From NCBI GenBank assembly GCA_934132775.1, contig CAKPAA010000010.1, positions 5,341 to 69,340 on the forward strand: a stretch of DNA of 64,000 nt. The letters run 5' to 3'. This DNA comes from an uncultured Clostridia bacterium. Its GTDB lineage: Bacteria; Bacillota; Clostridia; TANB77; UBA1234. Position 1 is the first letter of the stretch, and every line of letters begins with the position of its first letter. Both the position numbers and the translations under genes were made by a program. The notes beneath the pieces are model-generated. The model saw only the letters and a program-made list of their open reading frames with translations, was not told the origin of the DNA and searched no databases. Below, piece by piece: positions 19,178-26,757 of this stretch.

Positions 19178-19510
19178 TTAGAAGCTGCCTCCAATGCTAG
19201 CAAGTGCACTAACAATAGCCGTGGCTGCCGCAACAACTATTGCACCTATAACGTAGTTAATAGAAGCTTTCTTTAAATCAGCTTTGTCACTAGCAGATGC
19301 CATCATATACTTAATACCAACATATAAAATCATACCTATTGCAACGGCATAGCCAAACCACTGAATATAACTTAAAACTGTAGAACCCATCTTATTAAAA
19401 GCCGTGGCCTCATCTACATTTGGGCTCAAACCCTCCGGCACAGCAATAGCTGTTGTCCCAACGCCCATAAACACAGATGCTGCCAAAAACGTATAAATTA
19501 TCTTCTTCAT
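19178..19510 (-). CDS. VirB2/TrbC-like pilin subunit (110 aa)
   Basis: The frame is open far upstream, but the real start is the ATG at 19510 behind AAAGGTGGAG; the upstream part only overlaps the preceding gene out of frame. A signal peptide ends near residue 23 (TTAIA). Two hydrophobic helices flank IKYMMASASDKADLKKASIN. Protein and DNA are strongly similar to the gene just upstream (19542-19952), which argues for recent tandem duplication. It follows that gene by 31 bases with no terminator between, so the two are co-transcribed. Likely a pilus subunit of the T4SS. Confidence 0.8.
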   Translation of the reverse strand: MKKIIYTFLAASVFMGVGTTAIAVPEGLSPNVDEATAFNKMGSTVLSYIQWFGYAVAIGMILYVGIKYMMASASDKADLKKASINYVIGAIVVAAATAIVSALASIGGSF

Positions 19511-19541
19511 AGTATATCTCCACCTTTTTATTAATTTATTT

Positions 19542-19952
19542 CTAGTATTTGCTATTAGTAGCATTTTGCTGAACACCACTTGGCGTTGAAGCACCTTTTC
19601 CAGCAGAATTTCCAAATCCACTACCAATAGAAACCAAAGCACTGACGATAGCTGTTGCTGCCGCAATAATTATAGCACCTATAACGTAGTTAATAGAAGC
19701 TTTTTTCAAATCAGCTTTTTCATTAGCAGGTGCCATCATATACTTAATACCAACGTATAAAAGCATACCAACAGCCATAGCGTAACCAAACCACTGAATA
19801 TAGCCTAAAACTGTAGAGCCAATACCATTAAATTCCGTAGCACTATTAGCATTTACGTTCAGACCAGATGGTAATGCAAAAACCGTGGTTCCACTACAAA
19901 TCATTAGTCCTGCCGTCAATAGAAAAGCAACATCGCCTTTTAATCTCTTCAT
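19542..19952 (-). CDS. VirB2/TrbC-like pilin subunit (136 aa)
   Basis: Starts with MKRLKGDVAFLL after an AAGGAGAGA site; signal peptide to about residue 26 (TTVFA). The two-helix pilin core with VLGYIQWFGYAMAVGMLLYV and IKYMMAPANEKADLKK matches the downstream paralogue. A 25-residue Gly/Ser/Asn-rich C-terminal extension distinguishes it. It opens pilin unit 2, behind its own promoter at 20010-20038. Putative T4SS pilus subunit. Confidence 0.8.
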   Translation of the reverse strand: MKRLKGDVAFLLTAGLMICSGTTVFALPSGLNVNANSATEFNGIGSTVLGYIQWFGYAMAVGMLLYVGIKYMMAPANEKADLKKASINYVIGAIIIAAATAIVSALVSIGSGFGNSAGKGASTPSGVQQNATNSKY

Positions 19953-20009
19953 ATCATTCTCTCCTTCTTTATTCGTGCAAAACTTGCGCTCGCCACTTTT
20001 GATATTATT

Positions 20010-20038
20010 ATTATAGATAAAATAAAAAAGTATTTCAA
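20010..20038 (-). promoter_or_regulatory. Promoter of pilin unit 2 (TTGAAA-17-TATAAT)
   Basis: -35 TTGAAA at 20033-20038, 17-base spacer, -10 TATAAT at 20010-20015 on the minus strand, 58 bases before the start codon at 19952. Confidence 0.75.
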
Positions 20039-20207
20039 TATAAAGTACACATTTTTAGTTCAAATCTTATGAATACAAAACAAATATGAATTTGAACTTG
20101 CTATTTTCGGCGACTTTCTCCTTTTAATATAAAAACTTCTTTTGCACAAATTAAAATTTATATAACAGGAAAAAATATATAGTAAATTCTTCATAAACCA
20201 ATTATAT

Positions 20208-20245
20208 AAAGAGAAAAACCCCGAAATTTAACTAACGGGGTTTCA
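20208..20245 (-). terminator. Terminator after pilin unit 1
   Basis: GC-rich stem AACCCCG/CGGGGTT with a 12-14 base loop, then TTTTTCTCTTT on the minus strand. It sits directly after the stop of the pilin at 20255. Confidence 0.87.
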
Positions 20246-20254
20246 AAATTCAAA

Positions 20255-20614
20255 TTAGCCTTGTGTTTGAATGCTTCCACCGATACGAGAAAGTATACCA
20301 ACAATAGTCGCTGCTGCTGCAACTATAACAGCACCAATAACATAGTTAACAGAACCTTTCTTTAAATCAGCTTTATCATTAGCAGATGACATCATATACT
20401 TAATACCAATGTATAAAAGCATACCAACAGCTATAGTATATCCAAACCATTGAACGTAACCTAATACATTATTACCGATACCAGCTAATTCATTATTACT
20501 AGGTGTAGATATAGTAACACCACCAATAGAACCATTAGCAAATACCATTGTTCCAAAACTTATTAACATTGATATAGTTAACAATACGCTAACAACTTTT
20601 TTCATTTTCTTCAT
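20255..20614 (-). CDS. VirB2/TrbC-like pilin subunit (119 aa)
   Basis: Starts MKKMKKVVSVLL behind GGAGAGGGGG; signal peptide to about residue 26 (TMVFA). Two hydrophobic helices flank IKYMMSSANDKADLKKGS. It stands alone with its own promoter and a strong terminator, so its dosage could be set independently of the other four pilins. Close relative of the genes at 19178 and 19542. Likely T4SS pilus subunit; by position and strong signals it is a good candidate for the major pilin (inference). Confidence 0.8.
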   Translation of the reverse strand: MKKMKKVVSVLLTISMLISFGTMVFANGSIGGVTISTPSNNELAGIGNNVLGYVQWFGYTIAVGMLLYIGIKYMMSSANDKADLKKGSVNYVIGAVIVAAAATIVGILSRIGGSIQTQG

Positions 20615-20667
20615 ATAATTATCCCCCTCTCCTATACAAAATCCATAGATTTTATCCCTACGTTCCT

Positions 20668-20696
20668 ATTATAAATAAAAAATATAAATATTTCAA
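20668..20696 (-). promoter_or_regulatory. Promoter of pilin unit 1 (TTGAAA-17-TATAAT)
   Basis: -35 TTGAAA at 20691-20696, 17-base spacer, -10 TATAAT at 20668-20673 on the minus strand, about 54 bases before the start codon at 20614. Confidence 0.75.
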
Positions 20697-20876
20697 TAGC
20701 TTTCTAAGGATAATACACCTCTTCTAAGTCTAATGATACAGCAGATTAACACAAAAGTCAATATTAAAGTGGCGATAAATAGACCAAAGAAATTAGATAA
20801 CTTAGAAAATCTACTCTTATTCTCAAAGCAAAATTCAAAGAATCATGTAAATGCTATTAATGATACATAATCATTT

Positions 20877-20950
20877 TGGAGCGGGTAAAGGGAATCGAAC
20901 CCTCGCCTTGGGGTCGGAAGCACCACATTCTACCACTAAACTATACCCGC
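20877..20950 (-). tRNA. tRNA-Gly (UCC), divergent copy
   Basis: 74 bases including encoded CCA. Acceptor GCGGGTA/TACCCGC is perfect; the D-loop is AGTGGTA; the T-arm is GAGGG/CCCTT with TTCGATT. The anticodon loop CTTCCGA gives anticodon TCC. The anticodon stem TGGTG/CCCCA holds one T-C mismatch. A second, canonical tRNA-Gly with the same anticodon lies at 23039-23112, so this one may be specialised or decaying. Confidence 0.88.
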
Positions 20951-21096
20951 AAATATCTAAACCTTTTATATTTTCTAATCAACTATTAAAGTTGCTTCTT
21001 TCAATAAAAAAATTACATCTTACTAAAACTGATCTTTGACAAATAAAATATCAACTTGTAAAACAGTAAAGATTTAAAGCATTCAGCCTTTATAAA

Positions 21097-21136
21097 AATA
21101 AAAAGACATATCTACTTAGTAGGTATGCCTTTTTTA
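21097..21136 (-). terminator. Terminator after tRNA-Met
   Basis: Stem of about 10 pairs between 21105 and 21128 (GGCATACCTA with TAGATATGTC, one mismatch), then TTTTTATTTTT on the minus strand. Also has a T-run on the plus strand, so it may act both ways. Confidence 0.78.
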
Positions 21137-21139
21137 TGT

Positions 21140-21216
21140 TGGTAGCGGATGTGGGACTTGAACCTACGACCTACCGGGTATGAACCGGGCGCTCTAGCCA
21201 ACTGAGCTAATCCGCC
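21140..21216 (-). tRNA. tRNA-Met (CAU), elongator type
   Basis: 77 bases with encoded CCA. Acceptor GGCGGAT/ATCCGCT, D-arm GCTC/GAGC, anticodon loop TTCATAC, T-arm GTAGG/CCCAC. The 1-72 position is a G-T pair, so it is not an initiator tRNA. A CAU anticodon could also be the lysidine-modified tRNA-Ile2; overall sequence favours elongator Met. Confidence 0.9.
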
Positions 21217-21571
21217 ATTTGCAACAAAATTATTATACGAAACTATATATTTTTTGTCAAGTAAAATTTTAAAAATAAATACAATGTCATAAATTGGAAT
21301 TTACTTTTTAGCAACTAAAAAGTATAATAAAAGACCTAAATAACAAAGCACAAATCACAGTTTTTATACAGTAGAAAAAGAAAAGTAATATATAAGACCG
21401 CTATTTATTACTTTCCTGTTGTATGAAATAATACAATAAATTTGAATTATTGTATTGTCTTAAATTTATTATATAATGATGTAGAGGCAAAGAAAACGCA
21501 TTAAATTGTATAAAGAACTTATATTAGGTTATACTTTTATTAGAATAAGTAGAAAGAAAGGAAGATTATAT
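21217..21571. other. Intergenic region upstream of DUF6809-like gene
   Basis: No gene seen. It contains the plus-strand promoter at 21450-21477 and otherwise AT-rich sequence without recognised structure. Confidence 0.5.
21450..21477 (+). promoter_or_regulatory. Promoter of small DUF6809-like gene
   Basis: -35 TTGTAT at 21450-21455, 16-base spacer, -10 TATAAT at 21472-21477; about 95 bases before the chosen start. Confidence 0.5.
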
Positions 21572-21835
21572 ATGGAAATATTTGATAGTGATGATTATAA
21601 GTTTATTAGCAATTTCATTGAACAGAAAATACCAATTTTAAAAGAAAACCAAAATTTTGAGAAGGATTATCTTAGACTTAATGACGCAATAGAAGAATTA
21701 GAACGCACTTTGTCCGAAGATCAAAAGAGACAATTTGACGAAATTATACAATTGTTTTACAAAACAGAAGAATACTATTTTGCTTTCAGTTACTCGTTGG
21801 GGATAAAATATGGTGACGAATTAAAAAAACTGTAA
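21572..21835 (+). CDS. Small DUF6809-like hypothetical protein (87 aa)
   Basis: The frame is open from 21506, but the ATG at 21572 follows GAAAGGAAGA and gives MEIFDSDDYKF. The product is acidic and helical, without signal peptide or TM segment. Two conserved-looking elements, LEELERTLSEDQKRQ-like in the middle and YYFAFSYSLGIKYGDEL at the end, recall DUF6809 proteins common in Clostridia (a helix, a connector, then a Phe-rich helix followed by Gly). Function unknown. It is one of only two plus-strand genes seen in the window and stands alone. Confidence 0.55.
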   Translation: MEIFDSDDYKFISNFIEQKIPILKENQNFEKDYLRLNDAIEELERTLSEDQKRQFDEIIQLFYKTEEYYFAFSYSLGIKYGDELKKL

Positions 21836-22089
21836 TAAAATAAAATTTAACAGTGTTTATTGATTATATCATTCACAAGCATTACGCCTATATATAGCTT
21901 AGTTTCAAACTATTAGGATAATACTTTGATCAACCCAAATCTATCAATAAATCAATGTTTAAAACTTTTATATTTAATATAAGGTTAACCACATACGCAT
22001 TGTACATTTTTATACAGTTCAATCTAAAATTTGCAAAGCTATGCAAGTTGTTGCAATTTAATATTTACATATTTGAAAATTTCACCATA

Positions 22090-22419
22090 TTATTTTGACA
22101 AAAAGTAATCAATAAAATGTAATATGCTCTCTTTATCTCTTTTACTTAATTTTTTAAATTTTTCATCATAAATTGAAACCGTTCTTTTTACATCATCATC
22201 TAGTAAATCATACAATATAATATCAGGTGTGATTTGGTAAGCATTGCATAATTTTATTAGTGTATCAATACTTCCTTTTGACATTCCTCTTTCTATTTGA
22301 CTTATATGTCTTGGTTCTAGGCCAGTTAGTTCTGCCACTTGATTTTGTGTCAAATTGTTTCGAATTCTATGCTGTTGATATACCTTTCCAATGTGTTTGT
22401 TTATGTTATCTTTATTCAT
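22090..22419 (-). CDS. XRE-family HTH transcriptional regulator
   Basis: 109 residues starting at the ATG at 22419 behind GTAGGAG; an upstream in-frame GTG sits in the ribosome site. Residues 8-65 form an XRE/Cro helix-turn-helix: IRNNLTQNQVAELTGLEPRH then ISQIERGMSKGSIDTLIKLC. The C-terminal 40 residues are helical and may dimerise. No effector domain is visible. It has no operon partner, and lies next to a tRNA cluster and a duplicated tRNA end, a place where regulators of mobile elements are often left behind. Target unknown; autoregulation is likely by family habit. Confidence 0.85.
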   Translation of the reverse strand: MNKDNINKHIGKVYQQHRIRNNLTQNQVAELTGLEPRHISQIERGMSKGSIDTLIKLCNAYQITPDIILYDLLDDDVKRTVSIYDEKFKKLSKRDKESILHFIDYFLSK

Positions 22420-22603
22420 ACTCACTCCTACTTTCTTAATCTATAATATAATATTTTATAATAATTTTAGGAATGATTTTAAAATAGATGAAAATCAAAA
22501 CATAATTGACTTTTGCCTAAGGCATATTTACAACAACTCAAAAAGTTGATAAAATTTAAATCGATTATAAAATTAGGCACTACCTTTTTATCGATAGTGC
22601 CTT

Positions 22604-22624
22604 TGGCGGAGTGAGTGGGATTCG
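22604..22624 (-). pseudogene. tRNA-Ser 3'-end remnant
   Basis: Identical to the final 21 bases of the tRNA-Ser at 22786-22873, including TGG (CCA end). Upstream sequence beyond 22624 does not fold as a tRNA, so this is a fragment, not a gene. Confidence 0.8.
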
Positions 22625-22746
22625 CCGTTCGCTTCGCGCACTAGACTTCGCTTGCTTGCAAGCTCTGTCAACTCTCTAAAAAAGCTCCACTGGAGCTTTT
22701 TCTTTACGTTCGTTGCCCTCTCGGGTTCGAATCGTTTATTTTCCTG

Positions 22747-22784
22747 CCATAAAATTAGGCACTACCTTTTTATCGATAGTGCCT
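22747..22784 (-). terminator. Terminator of tRNA-Ser
   Basis: AGGCACTA/TAGTGCCT stem (22757-22764 and 22777-22784) followed on the minus strand by AATTTTAT, immediately after the CCA of tRNA-Ser. Confidence 0.7.
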
Positions 22785-22785
22785 T

Positions 22786-22873
22786 TGGCGGAGTGAGTGG
22801 GATTCGAACCCACGAGAGCTTGCTCACAATAGATTTCGAGTCTACGCCGTTATGACCACTTCGGCATCACTCC
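22786..22873 (-). tRNA. tRNA-Ser (CGA)
   Basis: 88 bases with encoded CCA. Acceptor GGAGTGA/TCACTCC is perfect; anticodon loop CTCGAAA gives CGA; the long variable arm (TGTGAGCAAGCTCTC) is diagnostic of Ser; T-arm GTGGG/CCCAC. Reads UCG codons. Confidence 0.95.
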
Positions 22874-23038
22874 ATTTAATATTATTTACATCTTTAATTT
22901 TCACTGCAATAGTTTCATAAATTGCAGTTTTTTATTTGGATAACTTCGCTTTTTATTTATTAGCCGATTTAAAAAAATTTTCTCTTACTGAACAAAAAAA
23001 CAACTTACAAACTGCATTGTTTATAAGTTGCCAAAGTT

Positions 23039-23112
23039 TGGAGCGGGTAGCGGGAATCGAACCCGCACAATCAGCTTGGAAGGCTGAGATTCTACCATTG
23101 AACTACACCCGC
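23039..23112 (-). tRNA. tRNA-Gly (UCC), canonical copy
   Basis: 74 bases with encoded CCA. Acceptor GCGGGTG/TACCCGC, anticodon stem TCAGC/GCTGA fully paired, loop CTTCCAA (anticodon TCC), T-arm GCGGG/CCCGC. Confidence 0.95.
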
Positions 23113-23263
23113 ATCTCCAAAGTACTTTTACATTATAGCAATGAGTTTTATGGTTGTCAATACTTTTTTGATTTTTTCTGCCAACTCTTTGCAGCAAATC
23201 GTTCAAATATGCTTTGTATAAGTACTTTATGGTGATTACTATTTTTAATAATTTCTGTTTTAT

Positions 23264-23860
23264 TTAAACATTTACGCACTTTATTACATTGAATCCTGCT
23301 TTTTTGTCTAATATTTCGCTATTTCCAAATAATTCTTCTAAGTATTTTATTGTGCTTGGTGCTCCGTGCTTTTTATTTATTACAATATATAGTGCTCCAT
23401 CTTTTTTTAGATGTTCCTTTGCATCTGCATACATTTGATATATAATAGCTTTTCCTGCTCTAATCGGTGGATTTGTTATTATTGCATCATATTTTTCTTT
23501 TATTTGTTCAAATCCATTTGATTCGAATATTTTTATTTTACTAGCGACTTTATTTTTCTCAGCATTTCTTTTTGCTAAGTCTAATGCTCTATGATTTATA
23601 TCTATCATTTCAACATCTATTACATTTTTGCTTGTTGCTAGTGTTATGCCTATTACTCCGTACCCGCAGCCAACATCTAATATTTTGCCTTTTACTTCAT
23701 CATAAATTGTTTTCACTAAAAGCTCAGTAGCGCTGTCTACATGGTTCTTTGAAAAAACTCCATTGTCGCTTACGAATGATAGTTTTTTATCTTTTATCTC
23801 GTATTCTATTATTCTTTCTTCCGACTTTACGCTTGGATCCGCTGTAAAATAATGTTCCAT
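23264..23860 (-). CDS. Class I SAM-dependent methyltransferase, RsmC-like
   Basis: I start at the ATG giving MEHYFTADPSVKSEE, the usual beginning of this family; an in-frame ATG nine codons earlier (23887) is the alternative and neither has an ideally spaced ribosome site. Motif I is ILDVGCGYGVIG near residue 75, and the nucleobase-methylation motif is ITNPPIRAGK near residue 145. This combination marks RsmC/YbxB-type 16S rRNA guanine-N2 methyltransferases. About 198 residues is the length of the single-domain Gram-positive form. It follows the M23 hydrolase gene by about 50 bases in the same direction and may be co-transcribed. Substrate by family knowledge only. Confidence 0.8.
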   Translation of the reverse strand: MEHYFTADPSVKSEERIIEYEIKDKKLSFVSDNGVFSKNHVDSATELLVKTIYDEVKGKILDVGCGYGVIGITLATSKNVIDVEMIDINHRALDLAKRNAEKNKVASKIKIFESNGFEQIKEKYDAIITNPPIRAGKAIIYQMYADAKEHLKKDGALYIVINKKHGAPSTIKYLEELFGNSEILDKKAGFNVIKCVNV

Positions 23861-23908
23861 ATTTGTTTTTTTACATCTCCTAAACATCTCTAAACTTAGT
23901 GCTCTTAC

Positions 23909-25045
23909 TTATTTTGCAGATATGTATCCTTGTGTTGGATTTACATATTTTCCGTTTACTCTTACCTCAAAGTGTACGTGAGGGCCTGTTGCATATCCTG
24001 TTGAACCTACTAGCATAATTGCTTGTCCACGTTTTACTTTGTCACCCTTGCTTACTAATAATTTTTGTGAGTGTGCATATAGTGTTACAATTCCACCACC
24101 GTGGTCTATCATAACTGTGTATCCATAACCTGAAATCCAACCTGCGTGTATTACTGTGCCATCATTTGCCGCTACTACATTTTTTCCATTACAACCAGCA
24201 CCTGCTATATCAACACCGGTGTGCATTTTATATACCTTCAAAACGGGATGTAACCTATTACCAAACGGAGATGTTATAGTGTAATATCCTGGAAGAGGCC
24301 AAGTCATCGTTCCACCTGTATATTTACTATTTGATGAAGAACTTGAATTTTTCTTCAATTCTTCGGTTAATGCATCTGCCTTTTTTTGCAATTCATCTAT
24401 CGATTCTTCTAGCAAATCTTCTGTTTTTTCAAGTTTCGAAAGATATGTAACACGTACTTCTTTTGTATCTTTTAGAGCAAGTCTCTGCGTTTCTGCTGCT
24501 TGTTTTTTGTTTTCGCACGTTGTTTTATTATTTTCTAAAGCTACTTTTTGGTTTTCTATTTCTTTTTTGTCGTCTTCTAATTCTTGCAATAGTTGATTGT
24601 CGTAAGAAACTATTTCATCCATTAGCTTATATCTATAAAAGAAATCTGTCATACTCTCAGAAGCAAGTAATGTATCCCAAAATGAAAGTGTTCCACACTT
24701 ATAGTATGCAACAAGTCTTTCTTGTCTTGTGGCATCTTTTTTGGCATATGCTTCTTCTGAATATTTTATATTTTCCTCTGCTATTGTTATTTCGTTTTCA
24801 AGATTTGAAATATCATTTTCAAGTGTTGTTATTTGGTTTTCAGCACTTCCAATTTGCTTGTCTAACTTATCAATATCGCTCAATGTTAATTTCTTATCTT
24901 CTTTTACGTTATTTAACTCATTTTGTGTTGATTTTATATCTGTCTTTGTCTTATTAATTTGGCTTTGTATGCTAGAAGTTGTTGCAGCCAAAGCTGTGGA
25001 AGAAAGCATACTAGCCACCAGTAAAGCCGATACAAATCTTTTCAT
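23909..25045 (-). CDS. Coiled-coil M23 peptidoglycan hydrolase (FtsEX-linked, EnvC/PcsB-like role)
   Basis: 378 residues. A signal peptide (residues 1-21, ending TALAA) is followed by a long coiled coil (about 25-235), then a Ser-rich linker and a C-terminal Peptidase_M23 domain (about 255-375). Zinc-binding residues are visible in MHTGVDIAG and in GPHVHFEVRVNG. The gene follows ftsX by 11 bases. In many bacteria FtsEX controls a coiled-coil murein hydrolase (EnvC as an activator, PcsB and CwlO as hydrolases), so this is very probably the FtsX-regulated enzyme acting on septal or side-wall peptidoglycan; that link is inferred from gene order and architecture. Unlike EnvC, metal ligands are intact, so it should be catalytic. 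Confidence 0.9.
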   Translation of the reverse strand: MKRFVSALLVASMLSSTALAATTSSIQSQINKTKTDIKSTQNELNNVKEDKKLTLSDIDKLDKQIGSAENQITTLENDISNLENEITIAEENIKYSEEAYAKKDATRQERLVAYYKCGTLSFWDTLLASESMTDFFYRYKLMDEIVSYDNQLLQELEDDKKEIENQKVALENNKTTCENKKQAAETQRLALKDTKEVRVTYLSKLEKTEDLLEESIDELQKKADALTEELKKNSSSSSNSKYTGGTMTWPLPGYYTITSPFGNRLHPVLKVYKMHTGVDIAGAGCNGKNVVAANDGTVIHAGWISGYGYTVMIDHGGGIVTLYAHSQKLLVSKGDKVKRGQAIMLVGSTGYATGPHVHFEVRVNGKYVNPTQGYISAK

Positions 25046-25056
25046 TTGTTTACCTC

Positions 25057-25944
25057 CTATACATCTAAATATTTACTAATAGATGCCGAACTTCCAACTG
25101 TTCCAATAAAAACAGAAAGAACGACTAATATAATTGCTAATTGGTTCATCGATTCATTTGAGAAGTTTAAGAAACTAAACATAGGTGTTGAAACCGACAA
25201 ATCAGTTAAACTGCCACAAATCATATTAGTGATTATCAAGACCACTAACGCACTGATTAGTGAAATAATCAAAGCTTCAATAACAAATGGTGCTTTTGTG
25301 AAAGTATCGGTTGCTCCAACATATTTCATAATTGATATTTCTCTTCTTCTTGAATAAAGCATAAGTTTTATAGAATTCATCATTATAAAACAAGCTGCAA
25401 CCACTGCTAAAATAAATATAGTAATAGAAACCACTTTTATTGTTATTGCTATTTTGCCAATCAACTCGCTGTTTTCATTTACCATTACATCACTATCTTT
25501 TTCGCCGACACCCTTAATTTCCCTAAGCGCTCTTGCTATCGAATTTGTAGAATCTATGTCTCTAATTGAAACCACAAATGATGCTGGATAAATATCATCT
25601 GGCACACCTTCTGTGATTCCTACTGGCACTCTTGATTTAGCTCTCTCAGCAGCTTCTTCCTTAGAAATGTATTCTACATTTTCAACACCAGGAATTGAAA
25701 GAATAGTATTTTTTACATTCGCTGTTTCATCTGTGGTTAGGTCTTGCAAATATACTTCTATCTTTCCCTGTGATTCTTTTACAGTGTCCATAAGTGAATT
25801 AGCTGAAACATATGCCACATACAAAAAAGATATGAAGAAAAATGCAAGTATCATTGTTGCTACACCTGTTAAAACAATTTTCTTGTTTTTAACAATACTG
25901 CTTGCCGCCTCTGCAATCCAATAACTAATTGTATTTATGTTCAT
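25057..25944 (-). CDS. ftsX: Cell division protein FtsX
   Basis: Start at the ATG at 25944 behind AAAGGTG, which overlaps the end of ftsE by 20 bases; 295 residues. One N-terminal TM helix (about 22-42), an extracytoplasmic domain (45-165) that would bind the hydrolase, and three C-terminal TM helices with the conserved MLYSRRREISIMKYVGAT loop. FtsX is the membrane subunit of the FtsEX ABC-type complex that transmits ATP hydrolysis to a cell-wall hydrolase. Translationally coupled to ftsE. Confidence 0.95.
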   Translation of the reverse strand: MNINTISYWIAEAASSIVKNKKIVLTGVATMILAFFFISFLYVAYVSANSLMDTVKESQGKIEVYLQDLTTDETANVKNTILSIPGVENVEYISKEEAAERAKSRVPVGITEGVPDDIYPASFVVSIRDIDSTNSIARALREIKGVGEKDSDVMVNENSELIGKIAITIKVVSITIFILAVVAACFIMMNSIKLMLYSRRREISIMKYVGATDTFTKAPFVIEALIISLISALVVLIITNMICGSLTDLSVSTPMFSFLNFSNESMNQLAIILVVLSVFIGTVGSSASISKYLDV

Positions 25945-26620
25945 TGATATACACACCTTTCTTTATGTCACTGCACACAGTTCCATTTTCTATCGCTATA
26001 ACTCTTTTTTGCATTTTATCAACGATTTCTTTGGCGTGAGTCGCAACAACAACTGTTGTTCCTCTTCTATTTATATCATTTAGCAACGACATTATTTCCC
26101 AAGCTGTTTCTGGATCAAGATTTCCAGTTGGCTCATCTGCAATTAACATCATTGGATTATTTACAATTGCACGTGCAACAGCAACTCTTTGTTGCTCTCC
26201 ACCAGAAAGTTCATCTGGATACATCTTTGCTTTTTTCAAAAGTCCTACTAATGCAAGCACATTAGGAACTTGTTTTTTTATCATTTTAGGATTTGCTTCA
26301 ATAACACGCATTGCATAAGCAACATTTTCATAAACTGTTTTATCTGGTAAAAGTCTAAAATCCTGAAAAACTATTCCCATCTTTCTACGCAAGTAAGGTA
26401 CTTGTTTTTTTGATATTTGCGTTATATCTTTGCCATTTATATATATGTTACCAGAAGTTGGTTCAACTTCTTTTAAAAGCATTTTCATAAGTGTAGATTT
26501 ACCACATCCACTAGGTCCAACTATAAAAGCAAACTCGCCTTTTTCAATATGCAATGTTGTATGCTTTACAGCTTCTGTACCCGTCTGATATGTTTTACAC
26601 ACATCATCAAAAAAAATCAT
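25925..26620 (-). CDS. ftsE: Cell division ATP-binding protein FtsE
   Basis: Start at the ATG at 26620 behind GGAGGATG; the upstream TTG in frame is in the ribosome site. 231 residues, full ABC ATPase: Walker A GPSGCGKSTL, signature LSGGEQQRVAVARA, Walker B LIADEPTGNLD, switch His in VVVATHAKE. The GMVFQDFRLLPDKTVYENVA segment is typical FtsE. Works with FtsX at the membrane to drive the neighbouring hydrolase. First gene of the ftsEX operon. Confidence 0.96.
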   Translation of the reverse strand: MIFFDDVCKTYQTGTEAVKHTTLHIEKGEFAFIVGPSGCGKSTLMKMLLKEVEPTSGNIYINGKDITQISKKQVPYLRRKMGIVFQDFRLLPDKTVYENVAYAMRVIEANPKMIKKQVPNVLALVGLLKKAKMYPDELSGGEQQRVAVARAIVNNPMMLIADEPTGNLDPETAWEIMSLLNDINRRGTTVVVATHAKEIVDKMQKRVIAIENGTVCSDIKKGVYINEHKYN

Positions 26621-26664
26621 CAATTCATCCTCCAATTGTCATACAATGATCATATTCAACAAAA

Positions 26665-26693
26665 TTATACCAATAACTTCAAATTAAATCAAT
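26665..26693 (-). promoter_or_regulatory. Promoter of ftsEX operon
   Basis: -35 TTGATT (26688-26693), 17-base spacer, extended -10 TGGTATAAT (TATAAT at 26665-26670) on the minus strand, 45 bases before ftsE. Confidence 0.65.
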
Positions 26694-26718
26694 AATGGAA
26701 ATATGTTTTTTGTGTGAA

Positions 26719-26757
26719 AATGGAAAGAATTGGAGTAAAATATTATTACTCCAATTC
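26719..26757 (-). terminator. Terminator overlapping the end of the YitT gene
   Basis: 12-bp stem GAATTGGAGTAA/TTACTCCAATTC (26727-26738 and 26746-26757) that includes the stop codon, followed on the minus strand by TTTCCATTTT. Confidence 0.6.

Larger units (their letters stand above)
19953..20254. other. Intergenic region between pilin units 1 and 2
   Basis: About 300 bases with no gene. It holds the promoter of unit 2 (20010-20038) and the terminator of unit 1 (20208-20245). Otherwise it is AT-rich with nothing recognised. Confidence 0.6.
22420..22785. other. Intergenic region with duplicated tRNA-Ser end
   Basis: No protein gene. It holds the two copies of a 58-bp repeat, the tRNA-Ser terminator, a separate GCTCCA hairpin at 22679-22701 with T-runs on both strands, and about 120 bases of unusually GC-rich spacer (22625-22748). 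Confidence 0.7.
22567..22806. repeat. 58-bp perfect direct repeat of tRNA-Ser 3' end plus terminator
   Basis: Copies at 22567-22624 and 22749-22806, 182 bases apart, are identical base for base. Each contains the TAGTGCCT hairpin terminator and the last 21 bases of the tRNA (T-arm 3' side, acceptor 3' strand and CCA). Only the second copy continues into a whole tRNA. Confidence 0.93.

Noticed and set aside
21140..21216. CAU tRNA as initiator tRNA
   Set aside because: Position 1-72 is paired (G-T), unlike initiator tRNAs, and the anticodon stem lacks the three G-C pairs expected.
22625..22748. Spacer between the duplicated tRNA-Ser ends as another tRNA or small gene
   Set aside because: A TTCGAATC T-loop-like piece is present but no matching stems form, and there is no open frame.
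24463..24957. 164-codon plus-strand open frame opposite the M23 hydrolase
   Set aside because: It is antisense to a well-supported coiled-coil/M23 gene and has no family motif; low-complexity Leu/Phe content is typical of shadow frames.
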